From contig NC_092794.1 in the NCBI RefSeq assembly GCF_918797505.1, positions 26,976,218 to 27,040,217 on the forward strand: DNA of 64,000 bases, read 5' to 3'. This DNA comes from Bemisia tabaci (lineage: Eukaryota; Arthropoda; Insecta; Hemiptera; Aleyrodidae). Below the pieces are notes generated by a model, which was not told the DNA's origin, made no database searches, and worked only from the letters and a program-made list of their open reading frames with translations. The stretch's first letter is position 1. Each line of letters starts with the position of its first letter. This document shows positions 11,052 to 22,385 of the stretch, piece by piece. Made by a program: the position numbers and the translations under genes.

Positions 11052-12465
11052 GAGATCAGGAATTCATGCGGCTTCCGTTTTGCCAGAGAAAAGATTTTTC
11101 GAGCGTTGCGTATGACGTCGCAACCGTGACTTACCTTTACATTTTCAGTTTTCTAGTTGTTTAAATGACCTCGTAGGAGTGGCTTGATCCAAGATTAATT
11201 TTTATTTATTTTATTTTAAAGTTTATCTCCGTGAAAAATCGGCAGACTCATTCAAGGAAGGGCGGGCCCGGGGTTTTAGAGGCTGATAAACCTTAGAGTT
11301 TCTTTTACAAGGCTTCGTAAAGACCTTTTTGGCACCTTTAAAAAAACAAATCACGGAGCTCCTGTTATGGTCACTTTCGAACTTTTCAAAAAGGGTTCAC
11401 GATTTTCGTCCCCGCAAAAAATTTGGATCCAACCGTTTTCCGGTACCACTTCAATTGGTAAAAAACTTAAACATAAGTCACAGTTGATGGTGTCATATTC
11501 GACTGCTGCGCTGTGACGAGACAGTCTTCCATGAAATGTTTAAGAAATCGATACAGAATATTTGCTCAAGCGACCAGACTCTATACAAATATTTGTCAAA
11601 TATTCATCGAATTCTGATGATCTTGTCTCAGAAATAATCCAAAAATATGCCGCTTCTCTAGACCAATTGAAAGTCTTCAAAGTTACACTAGCAAAGGAAA
11701 AGTCGTTGAAATTCTAGTGAATTGGCAACATCGTGCTCCGCCAATTTAAAAGTGCGTATAGAGCAATCGATATTTATCGAAAAAGGCTGCCTCATTCACA
11801 ATCGATTACTGACGGAGGAGCAACGACTAACATCTTTACCTGGCAAAAATATGACATGCCAAATTTCACCAATTATTATCGCTCACTCCTGTTGGCTGGT
11901 GGAGGATAACCGGTGACTAAAGTGTTTTTTTTTTAATGAGTATAAACGTAGGAATAACAATGTTATCAACTATTAATTATCATTCCTCGATGCCTACCTG
12001 TGGTCTTTGCGTCATATTATCATCGTCAAATTAGATTATTTCTATTTTTTATTTTTATAACGTGAAAGTTCGTTAATTGGTGAAAGTGAGGACAAGAACA
12101 CTGGATGGAGCGTAAACTCATTGTCAGTGACTTACGTTTTGGCGGTGAGTGAGACGAAATCCAAGCGAAAAAACAGCTCAGAAAACAGGCAGGAAACAAT
12201 TCGAATTTTTCTTACCTGAAACAAATGAAAAATTATTAGAATCTGAAGCACTGTTAGTAGAAATAAAGTAGCTCAAAGGGGCTTCGGTACTTCATAAATG
12301 AACATTTGAATTTCGCACATCCTGTCATTCCCTGAACTCTTTCGGAAAATAGCAAATGAAAAATTTTCGAAAATATTAAAAAAAAAAAACCTGCCTATTT
12401 CAATTTTGTAAAACTGTTTAAAAATTAATCTTAAGCCAATTTCAGATAGTAAATTAACTCAAATG
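11050..12465. other. no recognised feature
   Basis: AT-rich sequence with no supported exon and no repeat family shared with the rest of the window. Confidence 0.5.
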
Positions 12466-12468
12466 TGG

Positions 12469-13269
12469 ATTAGGGCCGAATTTAGGGGGTGGCCACATGG
12501 ACCGCGACCTATGGCGGCAAATTTTGCAATTTTTTTAAATATGGGTATAAAGAAAAATCGGATTCAGAAAAAAAATTACAAACGAGAAAAGGTGACAAAA
12601 TCTCTCATTTCCTGATGGTACATGTCTAATTTTGTCGTAGTTCTGTGATACAATAGACAGAATCTTTAATAGTCGAGTTAAGACTAAGAGAGAAACCGAA
12701 CACGGAATTTGACCTGGAACTGCGCGGCGCGACGCAGAGAGCAATGATGACGGCGCGGCGGTCGGCATGTAACACATATTAGCGCCTACAAGACTGCATG
12801 AATACTTCACGCATTGCGTCAAAGACTGCAGTTGCTGCGCGCGGTCAGCAGCGTGCGGCGAGAAACGCATAGCGCCTACAAGACTGCATGAATACTTCAT
12901 GCATTGCGTCAAACACAGTGCGTGCAGCAGCGGTCGTCGTGAAACGCACAGCGCATACAAGACTGTAAAAATAATTCACTCAGTGCGCCAAACACAGTGC
13001 GGCACATAATTTTTTCGTTCATTTCATGTAAATGGAAGGCCTTGTTCACACAGAGGTAGGTTTACGGAACTTAACTTTCGCGCAAAGTTCCGTGAACTTC
13101 TGCTAGTGTTGACAGGGCTTTCACAAAAAATGTACCCAACGCGAGTAGATGCGTCTTATGCACTCCTCCACGTTCACTGATGGTTTTTATTGATGTTTCA
13201 AAACGAATGAGAAGGGGGCGGCAAAATACAGGCAGCCCGTGGGCGGCAAGTAAGTAAATCCAAACCTGT
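12469..13269. mobile_element. L-family element (hAT-like look), copy 1
   Basis: The left end has GAATTTAGGGGGTGGCCACA. The right end has GGCAAGTAAGTAAATCCAAACC, partly its inverse. Inside are two to three units of GCGCCTACAAGACTGCATGA followed by ATACTTCACGCATTGCG, about 90-100 bp apart. Copy 2 is at 51453-52190. Confidence 0.7.
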
Positions 13270-13289
13270 TATCGATGGTGCTTGATGCA

Positions 13290-13345
13290 GAACGATAAAA
13301 AATAAAAATAAAAATAAAAAAAAAATAAAATAAAATAAACTTTTT
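13290..13345. repeat. A-rich simple repeat (AAAAT)n
   Basis: AATAAAAATAAAAATAAAAA repeats imperfectly. Nearby G/C homopolymers occur at 13507-13516 and 13638-13652. Confidence 0.7.
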
Positions 13346-13839
13346 CCCTATGGATACGGGTCCCTTTAAAACCCCCGAAGTTCAATAAAGAAAATCCTTA
13401 TTGTTCAAATTCCGGGGACGGTTTTGTAGATTTTCAGGTTGGGTGGAAGGGACCTCATTTTAAAATTGCCATATTTTATGTCAAGTATCCCCCACCGGTT
13501 CGTCCCCCCCCCCCCTCAAAAAAACCCTCCACAAATGGAAGTAATACAATTGTGAACCTGAAATTTGGAATTGGCACAAAAAATCACTCCAAACTGCAAA
13601 AAATGACGATTGACTCATAACTGTCCACAGAGTTGGGAGGGGGGGGGGGGGGTCGATATTTTTATTTAACTTCGAGGGACGTAGCTTGGTTATGATTAAC
13701 TTGAGGACCTATATTCATGGGGGAAAACTCTTATTTTGAACTGAATCGCCACTGAAATTTCTCTGATTCAACCTGAGCCACCCTCAATTTTGCGAACAAT
13801 GTTGATGAAAAAACACGTCTCTCGGTACTTTCATTTTCA

Positions 13840-14330
13840 CCCTGGCGAGCACGCCGGGGATCATCGATTACCCCACCTTGCATCGCTGGCCAATGAGAAG
13901 CCTAGAAAAAGGCATCGGTGAGCCCCATTGAAGCCTCTAGTTGGAATGTGGGGCAGAGCCTTGAAGGGCCTGGATGGAAATCCGTGCTAAATTCGGCAGA
14001 AACCGCAGCGTACCTCGAGTTCAATGCCGGGCACATTGAAAATCCACTCGCATGCATTGCGCTGCGGCGGTATGCGTGAAACGTCGCGTTACGCCGAGTT
14101 CTCAAATCTCCTCGTCCAGCCGTAATCGAATGACGACAGAGCCAAACGCCGACAGCTGCCAATGCAGTCGTTTCCTGCATTCTATCGCCAGTCGCCCGTG
14201 TTGCATGCCACCAAACTCTCAGCCCGGAATCGCTCCACGATCCGTGGCGTGCTTTCGTGGAGGTTTTTTAGAGATAACTTAAGAGAGCCCCCAGGATTTC
14301 GCAGCTCAGGCATGTAGGTGCATCTTCAGT
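13840..14330. other. CpG-richer unique stretch, no gene called
   Basis: It is balanced in composition, with ORFs on both strands (13902-14180 minus, 14052-14282 plus), but I recognise no domain or splice structure in either. Confidence 0.4.
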
Positions 14331-14339
14331 TATGGGATC

Positions 14340-14505
14340 AACAAGACCTCGCACTAAGAATAGATCGTATTCGATAGTGGTTCGATGTATCTTTTGGTTC
14401 AAAACAATAGAACATAACCTCAAACAAAAAGTTTAAGATCTAAGTTAATTAGAAAACTCCAAACAACATTACTTTTCATTGCCATTTATACTCCTTAGAC
14501 TATTA
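14340..14505. repeat. repeat shared with 18985-19130
   Basis: Shared motifs are TGGTTCAAAACAATAGAA, CATAACCTCAAAC and ACTTTTCATTGCCATTT, in the same order on opposite coding context. No ends are defined. Confidence 0.6.
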
Positions 14506-15198
14506 GACCTTAGACCCTAATCTATTGAGATAAAGTATGCAGGGCTCTTCTTTTCGGTTAATCGGAAAAAGCTCGAATTTTCGTGCCTTCCTTTGAAAAT
14601 TTTATCGGTTCCCCGTACCGACCATTAAGAAATCTGTGCTTTTTTGCCGTGCAGTAGGTAAACACCCTGATTATGGTGAGATAAAAAAGAGAAAAATAGA
14701 AAAAAACATCCGTTGAGAAAGAAGAAGAAGAGGACCTGGGGAAAAAAGAGGACACAGGGTTCAAGTTCGTGATATTCTCTAAATCCCAAATCCCCCGTGT
14801 CTCGTGTGGTTCTTCGGAGTATCAAGGATGAAGTTCAGAGTTTGCACTGGTATGGGAAAGCGAAAATTCAAGTTAAAACTCAGCCACGGGGCAAATATTT
14901 CAAATTATCGACTGTTGTTACCGGAGAGCGTCAAAGTTTCCTGCCTTTTCAGGGAATTTTCCCGAACTCCCTTAGGTTACCGAGGTGTACCCCGAACCCT
15001 TGGAGGTTTTCATGGTTTCACGCGCTCAGTAAAATTCTTCGTATCGTACCGTTGACTTCTTCGAAATTTGCCCTGTGCTTACTCGAGGAGAGAAAATACG
15101 GAAAGTCTTCTCAGTTCCAATGATACGAACCCTGCGGAGGAGAGAGAGAAGATGAAAGAGACTGAAAAAGCGGCAACGATCCAGACGATCCACCTTCA

Positions 15199-15485
15199 CT
15201 GCCGTGCTAGGAAGAACGCCGTATATCAGCCTGCACAAATTGTCAAACCCCTGATAAACTACGAATTTTCAAAGAATCATTTTTTCCTCAATTATTACCA
15301 ATTTTTAGGGAAGTTCATTCGCGAATTGATCAGACGGATCTAAACATTTCGAGGAAAAATTCCCTGCAATTTTTTAAACAATTTTAAAAAATTCCGGACC
15401 TTTATGCAGAATTTCCGCAATTTTTCAGTATTTCCGGACCGCCCTTAAAAAATCAATACTATTTCCGGACTTGTAGACACCCTGG
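15199..15485. mobile_element. M1 left end joined to a TTCCGGAC-type fragment
   Basis: It starts CTGCCGTGCTAGGAAGAACG. After about 100 bp the sequence turns into TTCCGGACC repeats ending TTGTAGACACCCTGG. The same terminal phrase occurs near 10,085 and 22,503. Confidence 0.55.
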
Positions 15486-16166
15486 TCAGGTAAGGTAAAA
15501 GTGAGCAAACAAACAACAGGTGAGTAAAAAACAGCAATGATAAAGCAAGTATTTCAGTAAAACTGAGAAGAGGAATTTTTCGGGGAAGTGCGGGAAAAAA
15601 AGTAAAGGAAAAAGAGGAATGAAAAAGCATGGATTTTAAATGATAACATAACCTTGTAGAACCCTCTAAAATGAAATTCCGCCCTTTCAGCTCGAAGCGT
15701 GAAAAGCATTGATGGCTCCTTCAGCATGATGCAGTAGCGCCGCCTTCCTAATTACTTTTTTGGGGGTCCTCGTGCGTGTTCCTCAATAAACAAGCTGATT
15801 ATGTGAAAAGTTGTTGCCTCCGTGATGTGGGACATTTTCCAGCTCCGAGCACATTCGCCGTCTCGTTGGTCCGAGCCGAGCCGGCTGCGCGTTGCTTCAC
15901 GGAGCTAAGCCTCACAGGAGTTGACACTAAGTCCTTACGAGTTTCTGCGGTGCCATGCGTTTTCACGCTCGACGCACACTCATTTTAATTCCCGCCGACG
16001 TGCATTGCGCATCCGCACCTCAAAGGATTGTGACGAAAATAACCTGCGGTTCAAATTTAACAGCCTCTCTGAGTACCTGTTAAATTTCAACCGCACGGAA
16101 AAACGATTCGCCATTTTCACCTGGGACGTAGCTTTAAAGTTATTTCAAAATGGTTCTCGGTCAAAT
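15486..16166. other. no recognised feature
   Basis: Mixed unique DNA. A GC-richer segment at 15,850-16,020 has short ORFs but no family resemblance. Confidence 0.4.
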
Positions 16167-16497
16167 CCAGAGACAAGAGACCCTCCACTAGTATCTTGGC
16201 CATTGTGGAAGCTTTTACTTTCGGGACTTCAGCATTCTACTGTTGACTTACCTGATGTTCAACAACGTGTTGGCAGTTTCGTTTTGCAAACAAGCCGAAA
16301 ATGGCCGACGTTTGGGAAACTTGTTCTGCTCATGACGTCATCCGAAGCTCATCATCGACCATGTAGGTAAGTCAACAGCCGAAACTAGGGTGATGACTGT
16401 TGCTCCCTAGTAATTGTCCATAAGGAATTGTTGAAACCCCGAAAGTAAAAACTTCCACCTGTCGCTAGGAGGCCAGTGGAGGGTCTCTTGTCTCTGG
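16167..16497. mobile_element. F-family MITE, complete, 6-bp target duplication
   Basis: It is 331 bp long, bounded by CCAGAGACAAGAGACCCTCC and GGAGGGTCTCTTGTCTCTGG. It is flanked on both sides by TCAAAT. Subterminal GGAAGCTTTTACTTTCGG is inverted near the right. It has no coding capacity. Confidence 0.9.
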
Positions 16498-16694
16498 TCA
16501 AATCGCGTGCACTCATAGATAGAGTTTTCTAACGCGGTGTGATTTTCGAGCATCCTAGGAGAACTATCCTAAAATCTAGATCGATTGATTTAAGGTGAAT
16601 CTTCAGCTGTAGTTCCGAAAAAATTCACCACGTCGCGCTACTAAAATCCGGCTTCGAAAGCAGTGATTATTTAAACATCACGATAGATATATTA

Positions 16695-17025
16695 AATTCT
16701 AAGACTCATAAGTTCTAGCAGCATACGTCTGGAACGCTTAGAAACAAACGCGAGCTTTGAAAGTTTAAGAATAAAAGCTATAACTTGATCCCAATTTCTT
16801 TTGTGGGATATCTGTAAGTGCGCGAGAGAGATAGCTCACGGTGAGAGAGAGATATCTGTAACTGCTGAGAGCGATCAATCGCGATTGGTTGCATCAGGGT
16901 CAGCATGCTTAACCCTACTTTTTTCTGGGATCAAGTTTCAGAGCTTCAGAAATTACTTTTCACGTCGTTTTTAGTGTCAATAGGAAGAAGAATTTTACGG
17001 CTAGAACTTATGACTCTTCGATTTT
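16695..17025. repeat. foldback element, about 330 bp
   Basis: AGACTCATAAGTTCTAGC (16,700) is inverted as GCTAGAACTTATGACTCT (17,015), and AACTTGATCCCA as TGGGATCAAGTT. The middle holds GA-rich GAGAGAGATA repeats. Confidence 0.7.
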
Positions 17026-17120
17026 AACAGAAATTCCTTCAACTTTCATAAAAGCTCAAGGACTGACTCACGTGGGGCTGTACGGACTCTAATAGCATGG
17101 ACCAAAAAATCAAAACACAG

Positions 17121-17296
17121 CAGTGGCGCTCCCAGCGCGGAGAAATTTCTTACTTCATGGAGCTGTAGATAAACCTTAAATTTATGGAAAAGAATCGATA
17201 AACAAGGTGTTACCAACGAACACCTTGATATTCGATTCTTTTCCAAAGCTTCAAATGGGGTTATATCGATAATCGATCATTCACGCCTCGCCACTG
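17121..17296. mobile_element. H-family (hAT-like) palindromic MITE
   Basis: CAGTGGCG at the left and CGCCACTG at the right. The interior carries AAAGAATCGATAAACAAGGT with its inverse ACCTTGATATTCGATTCTTT. It belongs with 27370-27534 and 27753-27917. Confidence 0.75.
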
Positions 17297-17656
17297 TGTT
17301 GAATTTGACTATTTTGCCTATACGATCCCCGGCGTTGGTTGCAAATTTTCAACCCGAAGATTTGCTTAATGCTACCTAAAGAGGAACTAACCAAAAATAT
17401 TAATAGCACGTTTTCGTTACTTTGTGTTCATCTTCCTATCTTAACTTTCGTTTTTCTAGCTGTGTATGGATACGGCCCTAAATTTATTAGCATTTTCGGG
17501 AAGGAACACGAGCCGGCGGCAACGACGCAATGGGCGAGTGAAGAGAGGAGGAAGTAGTGAAGTCGTGAGAGGCAAGAGAAAATCAGTAAGCGTGTTCAGT
17601 ATTTACACGTGTAAAATTAATAACAGGTAGTGCTACGCATCCTGCAGCGCGGCGCG

Positions 17657-17895
17657 GCGCACAATGGGACCGAATCAATCAGAGCGGTCAGACATGAAAT
17701 TATCGACTAAAACTGCAAATTTTGATGTTGATTTCATCACATTTTAAATTTCAAGGGGTGTTTTCGGAAGAAAATTTCACAAGGAAACCAATGGAACCAC
17801 TTTTAGACCCTCAAAGTTGTGCGTAAAACTGAGTTAAAGGTGTTTAAAGTTTCCAAACTTTGTCCGACATCTCCGATCGACTCGATCCACCGTGC
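17657..17895 (+). mobile_element. B-family element, copy 2
   Basis: GCGCACAATGGGACCG starts it and CTCGATCCACCGTGCG ends it. It has the same body motifs as 1849-2092. Confidence 0.7.
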
Positions 17896-18141
17896 GGCGC
17901 AGCGGTGGCGGTGCAGTCGCTATGCAAACTCGCCGGCAACGATTCTTCACTTGTTAACGAATTCTTTCTCGAGCGAACACGACCGGCATTGTGCCCGATG
18001 ACGTCGATGCCCCTCGAATTCCTATCGAAAGCCGCGCAATTACCGAGGGAACCGGTCGAAATCGCTATCAGAAAATCTCATGTTAGCGCTCTTGCTTTAA
18101 CGCTGAGGTGTTCGACTATTTGGCCGCCGAAATGGACCAGC

Positions 18142-18351
18142 GGGACCCAACTTTGTCGATCCTTTCACATGGAGGTGCAACATCCATCGATGCGTCCAAA
18201 CGGCACCTCCGGCCAATCAGAAGCGCTAAGCCGGTCGAGACTCGTCTTAAGTATATTTAAGTATGGTGGAAGGACCGACAAAATTCGGACCAGTCGAGAC
18301 TCGTCTTAAGTATATTTAAGTATGGTGGAAGGACCGACAAAATTCGGACCC
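18142..18351. mobile_element. E-family element with a perfect 59-bp terminal duplication
   Basis: GGGACCCAACTTTGTCGATC begins it. The right end, from GTCGAGACTCGTC to CAAAATTCGGACC, is present twice in tandem (18234-18292 and 18293-18351). Confidence 0.75.
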
Positions 18352-18387
18352 TGTGGCAGTGTCGGTCTGGATTGAAAATACTTAAGC

Positions 18388-18543
18388 GGCAGATACACTT
18401 GCGAGTTACAAGCGCTTGTTGAAAGTGAAACACCAATAGGAAACCAGGATTTCGATCACTCGATGTCGACCTATCCTATATTCCTTGCCTTATTGGTGTT
18501 TCACTTTCAACAAGCGCTTGTAACTCGCAAGTGTATCTGTGCC
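18388..18543. mobile_element. N-family foldback, copy 1
   Basis: GCAGATACACTTGCGAGTTA with CAAGCGCTTGTTGAAAGTGA and AACACCAATA is inverted on the right almost without change. Arms are about 55 bp and the loop about 45 bp. A decayed copy is at 45967-46142. Confidence 0.85.
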
Positions 18544-18869
18544 TTTAGGGTTCTGATACGTTTGCGGGGACTCCCCTAACTAGCCTAAAGTCTTCCTTCA
18601 TGTATGGGTTTTTTAAGTTTTGGGGCCCTTAGAGGAGACCTGTTGGGGCCCCTGGATTCACTTGTCAGAATTTCTAGGATGCTGAAGCATTCTAGCACCT
18701 CTGAGTAGACCGTCCCTGAACTGTAACCACTGGTCTCGGCCCGAATTTGATTGGTTTATTGTTGGCCACAGATCTACTGAATATAACCTTAAGTTAAATC
18801 ATCGGACTCTGCCTCAGAATTCACCATCGGAGCCCAAAAGCGTGAACCTGATCAACAAATCAGAGGGCG

Positions 18870-19135
18870 GCCAGTGGCGAAGCGTGAACGATCGATTATC
18901 AATAAGTACTTTCCCATTGAAACTATGGTAAAGAATCGATTTTTACGGTGTTCGCTGCGTACGCCCCGTTTATTAATCTTTCTCATAGATTGTATTCGAT
19001 AAAGGTTCGATTTATCGTTTGGTTCAAAACAATAGAATATAACCTCAAACATTTTTTTAGGATTTAAAGTGGTAAAGCTGAAAATGAGCAAATTCCTGAC
19101 AATTTCACTTTTCATTGCCATTTGGTCCTCGAAGG
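18870..19135. mobile_element. H-related element, left end intact
   Basis: It opens CAGTGGCGAAGCGTGAACGA and keeps GTAAAGAATCGAT and GTGTTCGCTGCG. It then continues into the segment shared with 14340-14505. Confidence 0.55.
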
Positions 19136-19149
19136 AATAAAAATGCAAT

Positions 19150-20120
19150 CACAAAAGACCCGTTACCTCAGATTTCTGAACTGACTTTTGAGGCTACGTT
19201 TACATATGTTGAGCCAATCGATATCGATATACTCTCACCTGTTTGATGTATCGAATACGATCTTGTGCCACGCCACTGAGGCGGCGGCCAAGTCAAGGGA
19301 CCCTGTGTGCGGTACTCAAATAGTCGAAATTTTTAAAAACTTGCCGGCAAAAGAGAAAATGAAAACCACGCGTTCGAGAGACTGGCGGCTCGTAGCAGCT
19401 CAAACGAGACCGATAAATGATTGAATAGCTATCGAAATCGAAGAGTCAAAAAATGCCTGCGGGCTGCGATAGATAAACAAACCAAAGCCCAAGATCCATA
19501 GACGAGTGCAATGGGCGACAGATGTTTGGTTGGGTCGTTTCCGATTCACTTTCATCCGGAATCCGTAAACGACTTGCACGACTAGACCGATTTAAACGAA
19601 ATCGCGTACTAACATTGGATTTACGTTGGACGTGCGTGGTTTTCGCTTAGCGCGGCAACTGTATACTGTTCGGATCGGGTCAAAAATCGAATATTATATG
19701 CTCTCTCTTGCCCGAGCACGAGTGCCTCATCGCTCAAAAATTGACGGACGCTTGTGACCCGGGTTGCCGCGTTGAACTCGAAGGGCCTCGTCGGAAATCG
19801 ATCATTTTTTGAGTCTTATCATAGAGATATCTCCGAGAGTAATCGATAATCACTTCTTGAGTTAGCTATGTTCAGAACTTTTGAGGAAAAGGGGCTTGAA
19901 GCGAACAGCTCTGAGAGAACTATCACTAAAACAGGGGGAAAAACCCCCTACGCAGCGAATGAAGGCAAACTTCGAGTTTACGATTTCTGCCGAAAGCCTC
20001 ACGTATTTTGGCTTTATCAAAGCGAATAAAGAAAGATAAAATGTGTTTTTTCGAATAGGTAACTAATGTCCTTCCCTGTACGTTTGTTGCCTACACTGCG
20101 AAATTGAAGGAAAACCTCCT
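19150..20120. other. no recognised feature
   Basis: Moderately CpG-rich unique DNA. AGAGTCAAAAAATG at 19,443 and CATTTTTTGAGTCT at 19,804 are inverted and could be the ends of an old element. No exon is supported. Confidence 0.35.
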
Positions 20121-20126
20121 AATCCA

Positions 20127-20480
20127 AATACCCCAGTTTGCGACGTCGCGGACTAACAGACTGTCATACTTTACATTTCAAATGGAAAACTACTCAACGT
20201 CAATCCTTCAAAACTCCGGTAATTTACGTTCTTAGTGTGAAGACTATTCTGTAGAAAATTCAAGGAATGGTGTTGATTCGTTCTCCTTCCAAAAATAGAC
20301 AAAAAAAAAAAAAAAATTAATTTTTTCGACGTTTGTCCGCAGCGCCAATGGTCGAAACATATTTTTTGGTCCATATTTTGTCAGAACGAAAGCAGTGATT
20401 TTAAAAAGACCGCGAACGAGATACGTCGTTTGGGAGTTCCGCTGCCGATATGCCTCTGTTAGACGTGATCCCATTTGTAT
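20127..20480. mobile_element. M2-family element, diverged, with terminal segment duplicated at 21,093
   Basis: TTTGCGACGTCGCGGACT at the left and CGCGAACGAGATACGTCG at the right are M2 landmarks. The right segment (20,393-20,480) is repeated at 21,093-21,185, on the far side of the D element. Confidence 0.7.
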
Positions 20481-21077
20481 ACATGGTGATCCAGCGTTAA
20501 ACGGTCACACTCCAGGAGCCAAAACACCCCCAAACCCCCTCTTTGGATTGAGATTTCGATTTTTTCCAAATCATTTATGAATTTAAGGCATTTAAAAGTG
20601 CAGGGCAATACACATTTTCATAAGATTTGGTTCACAACCGTTGCCAAAATTCAGGAGAAACTATTAACTTTCCGAATTTTTCTTTGGGAGGGGGCGTAGC
20701 TCCAACTTGGGGCACTTTTGGAAAAAACTAAATGCAACAAAAAAGTCTCTTTTGACCCATAGAACACGCTCCTGCGGATTGATTGTTGAAATTGATAGAC
20801 AAAGCGATAGACAAAGAAGACAGAGAGTAAGAAGCGATCCTACAGGTGGAAACGGGTGGCTCTTATAGACTAAGGGAGAAAATGATGGACTAATTATCGG
20901 GTCTCTCGTGGGTTGCCGTTGGTTCGTCTATCACCCACGTCCTTTGTCCATTGCAACCACCCGCTTCCACCGATAGGATCCCTTCAAATCCCTTTCGTCT
21001 TCTTTGTCAATAGCTTTGTCTATCAATTTCAATAATCGACCCGCTGCAGTCTCGCCGTTTAACCTTGGATCCCCCTT
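20481..21077. mobile_element. D-family element interrupted by a W-family foldback
   Basis: ACATGGTGATCCAGCGTTAA and GTTTAACCTTGGATCCCCC are the ends. The inner GACCCATAGAACACGCTCC and CTGCAGTCTCGCCGT halves are separated by 20774-21045. Confidence 0.75.
20774..21045. mobile_element. W-family foldback nested in the D element
   Basis: GCGGATTGATTGTTGAAATT with TAGACAAAGC at the left is inverted as GCTTTGTCTATCAATTTC and AATCGACCCGC at the right. Inner AGAAGACA/TGTCTTCT-like pairs extend the palindrome. Confidence 0.85.
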
Positions 21078-21175
21078 ACAAAATCCAAACGAAACCGGAG
21101 CTTTTAAAAAGACCGCGAGCGAGATACATGGTTTAGGGGTTCCACCGTCGATATGCCATTGTCAGACGGGATCTC

Positions 21176-21356
21176 ATTAGTATGTACGTCGATCCAAAGC
21201 CGGGCAATTTCCCGATTTGTAAACTTGACGTTCATTCATCTCTTTCGGGGGGCGGGGGTGTCGCGGTTGGGTGCCTGGCGGGGTCCGCGGGGGCGCCGCA
21301 AGACGGTAATTTGTCCCACACGGGCGGATCACGAACGGCGATGCCTGGATTCGTTG
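21176..21356 (+). repeat. GC-rich direct repeat, unit 1 (about 180 bp)
   Basis: The block from CGATCCAAAGCCGGGCAATT through GGCGGGGGTGTCGCGGTTGG to GCGATGCCTGGATTCGT recurs at 21793-21983 with a few changes, including an added AAGAACGGCG. Its CpG content is high. Frames run through both copies but resemble no protein. Confidence 0.85.
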
Positions 21357-21362
21357 GGACTA

Positions 21363-21793
21363 GAGTACCTTTAGAGACAGAGTATGGCCATTTCTGTTCC
21401 GGTTTTTCAGTGGTCGCGAGCGAATAGGCTGACACGATGCTCTTAGGGCCGTAAATAAACAAACAAGATAGCTGTCATCAGCAAGCAAATTTGAGGTTAT
21501 GCACATCTTACATCCTACTGTGATAAAGGTGACAGGCAATTTGACGGTATTTTCATGTGTTTTTCATGTGTTATCCGCAGATATGCCAATTTAAATTGTT
21601 ACCGGCGTATAATTGAAATTTTTGTCAAATTTTAGCTTCTTATGAATGTTACGGTGAGTTGTCATCTTGTTTGTTTATTTACGGCCGTAAGAGCATCATG
21701 AAGCCTAAACACTCGTCGACCAATCAAAAGGCAGTACCGTTTTCCTGTAGTAAAAAGATACGAATGGCCATACTCTGTCTGTAAAGGTACTTT
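21363..21793. mobile_element. TIR element with an inner nested TIR element
   Basis: AGTACCTTTAGAGACAGAGT with ATGGCCAT (21363) is inverted as ATGGCCATACTCTGTCTGTA (ending 21793). Inside, CTTAGGGCCGTAAATAAACA (21,441) is inverted as TGTTTATTTACGGCCGTAAG (ends 21,693), a second element. It lies exactly between the two GC-rich direct repeats. Confidence 0.8.
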
Positions 21794-21983
21794 AGTATGT
21801 ATGTCGATTCAAAGGGGCAATTTCCCGATTCGTAAACTTGACGTTCATTCATCACTTTCGGGGGGCGGGGGTGTCGCGGTTGGGTGCCTGGCGGGGTCCG
21901 GGGGGCGCCGCAAGACGGTAATTTGTCTCACACGGGCGGATCACGAACGGCGAAGAACGGCGATGCCTGGATTCGTCGGGACC
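21793..21983 (+). repeat. GC-rich direct repeat, unit 2
   Basis: This is the second copy of 21176-21356. The sequence after it (to 22,290) is GC-richer unique DNA that would have been contiguous with unit 1 before the duplication. Confidence 0.85.
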
Positions 21984-22295
21984 GCGGGAGAGACGCGACG
22001 GCGCCTGCATTGTTCGCAGGTGATGAACTGCAATCGACGTGATTTAATTTAGCCGATGCACGACTCTCCTCATGACGCCGTGACGCAACGGATTTATTAC
22101 ATAAATTATGGACATTACCCGCCGAGCCGTTACGTTCCCGCTTAAGCCCTTGTCCCGCCCCTGTCGAAGGGTAAACACTCATAAATCTCCCATCGCTCTG
22201 TCTGTCAGCGCTCGCCAAGCCCCCACACTACCGTCTTACCGATGGCGATTCTGCGAGTTGGCAACACTGTTGTTCCTCCATTTAAATGCATGTTA

Positions 22296-22385
22296 GACAC
22301 TCGGTTCAACATCAATATATCTCGATATAGCGATATATTCGATATATATCGAATATTTCGATCAAAATATTCGATAGATTTAATA
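22296..22385. repeat. ATCGATAT-rich palindromic tract
   Basis: TATTCGATATATATCGAATA is a perfect palindrome amid repeated ATATCGATA-like motifs. Confidence 0.6.

Noticed and set aside
10486..11115. 209-codon plus-strand ORF, the longest in the left half apart from shadows
   Set aside because: It runs through a CpG patch and a 31-base A run, has no recognisable domain, and overlaps opposing ORFs.
15921..16370. 149-codon plus-strand ORF
   Set aside because: It crosses into an F-family MITE at 16167 and has no domain.
16911..16925. TTAACCCT as a piggyBac left end
   Set aside because: No inverted partner or TTAA duplication nearby. It lies within a different foldback.
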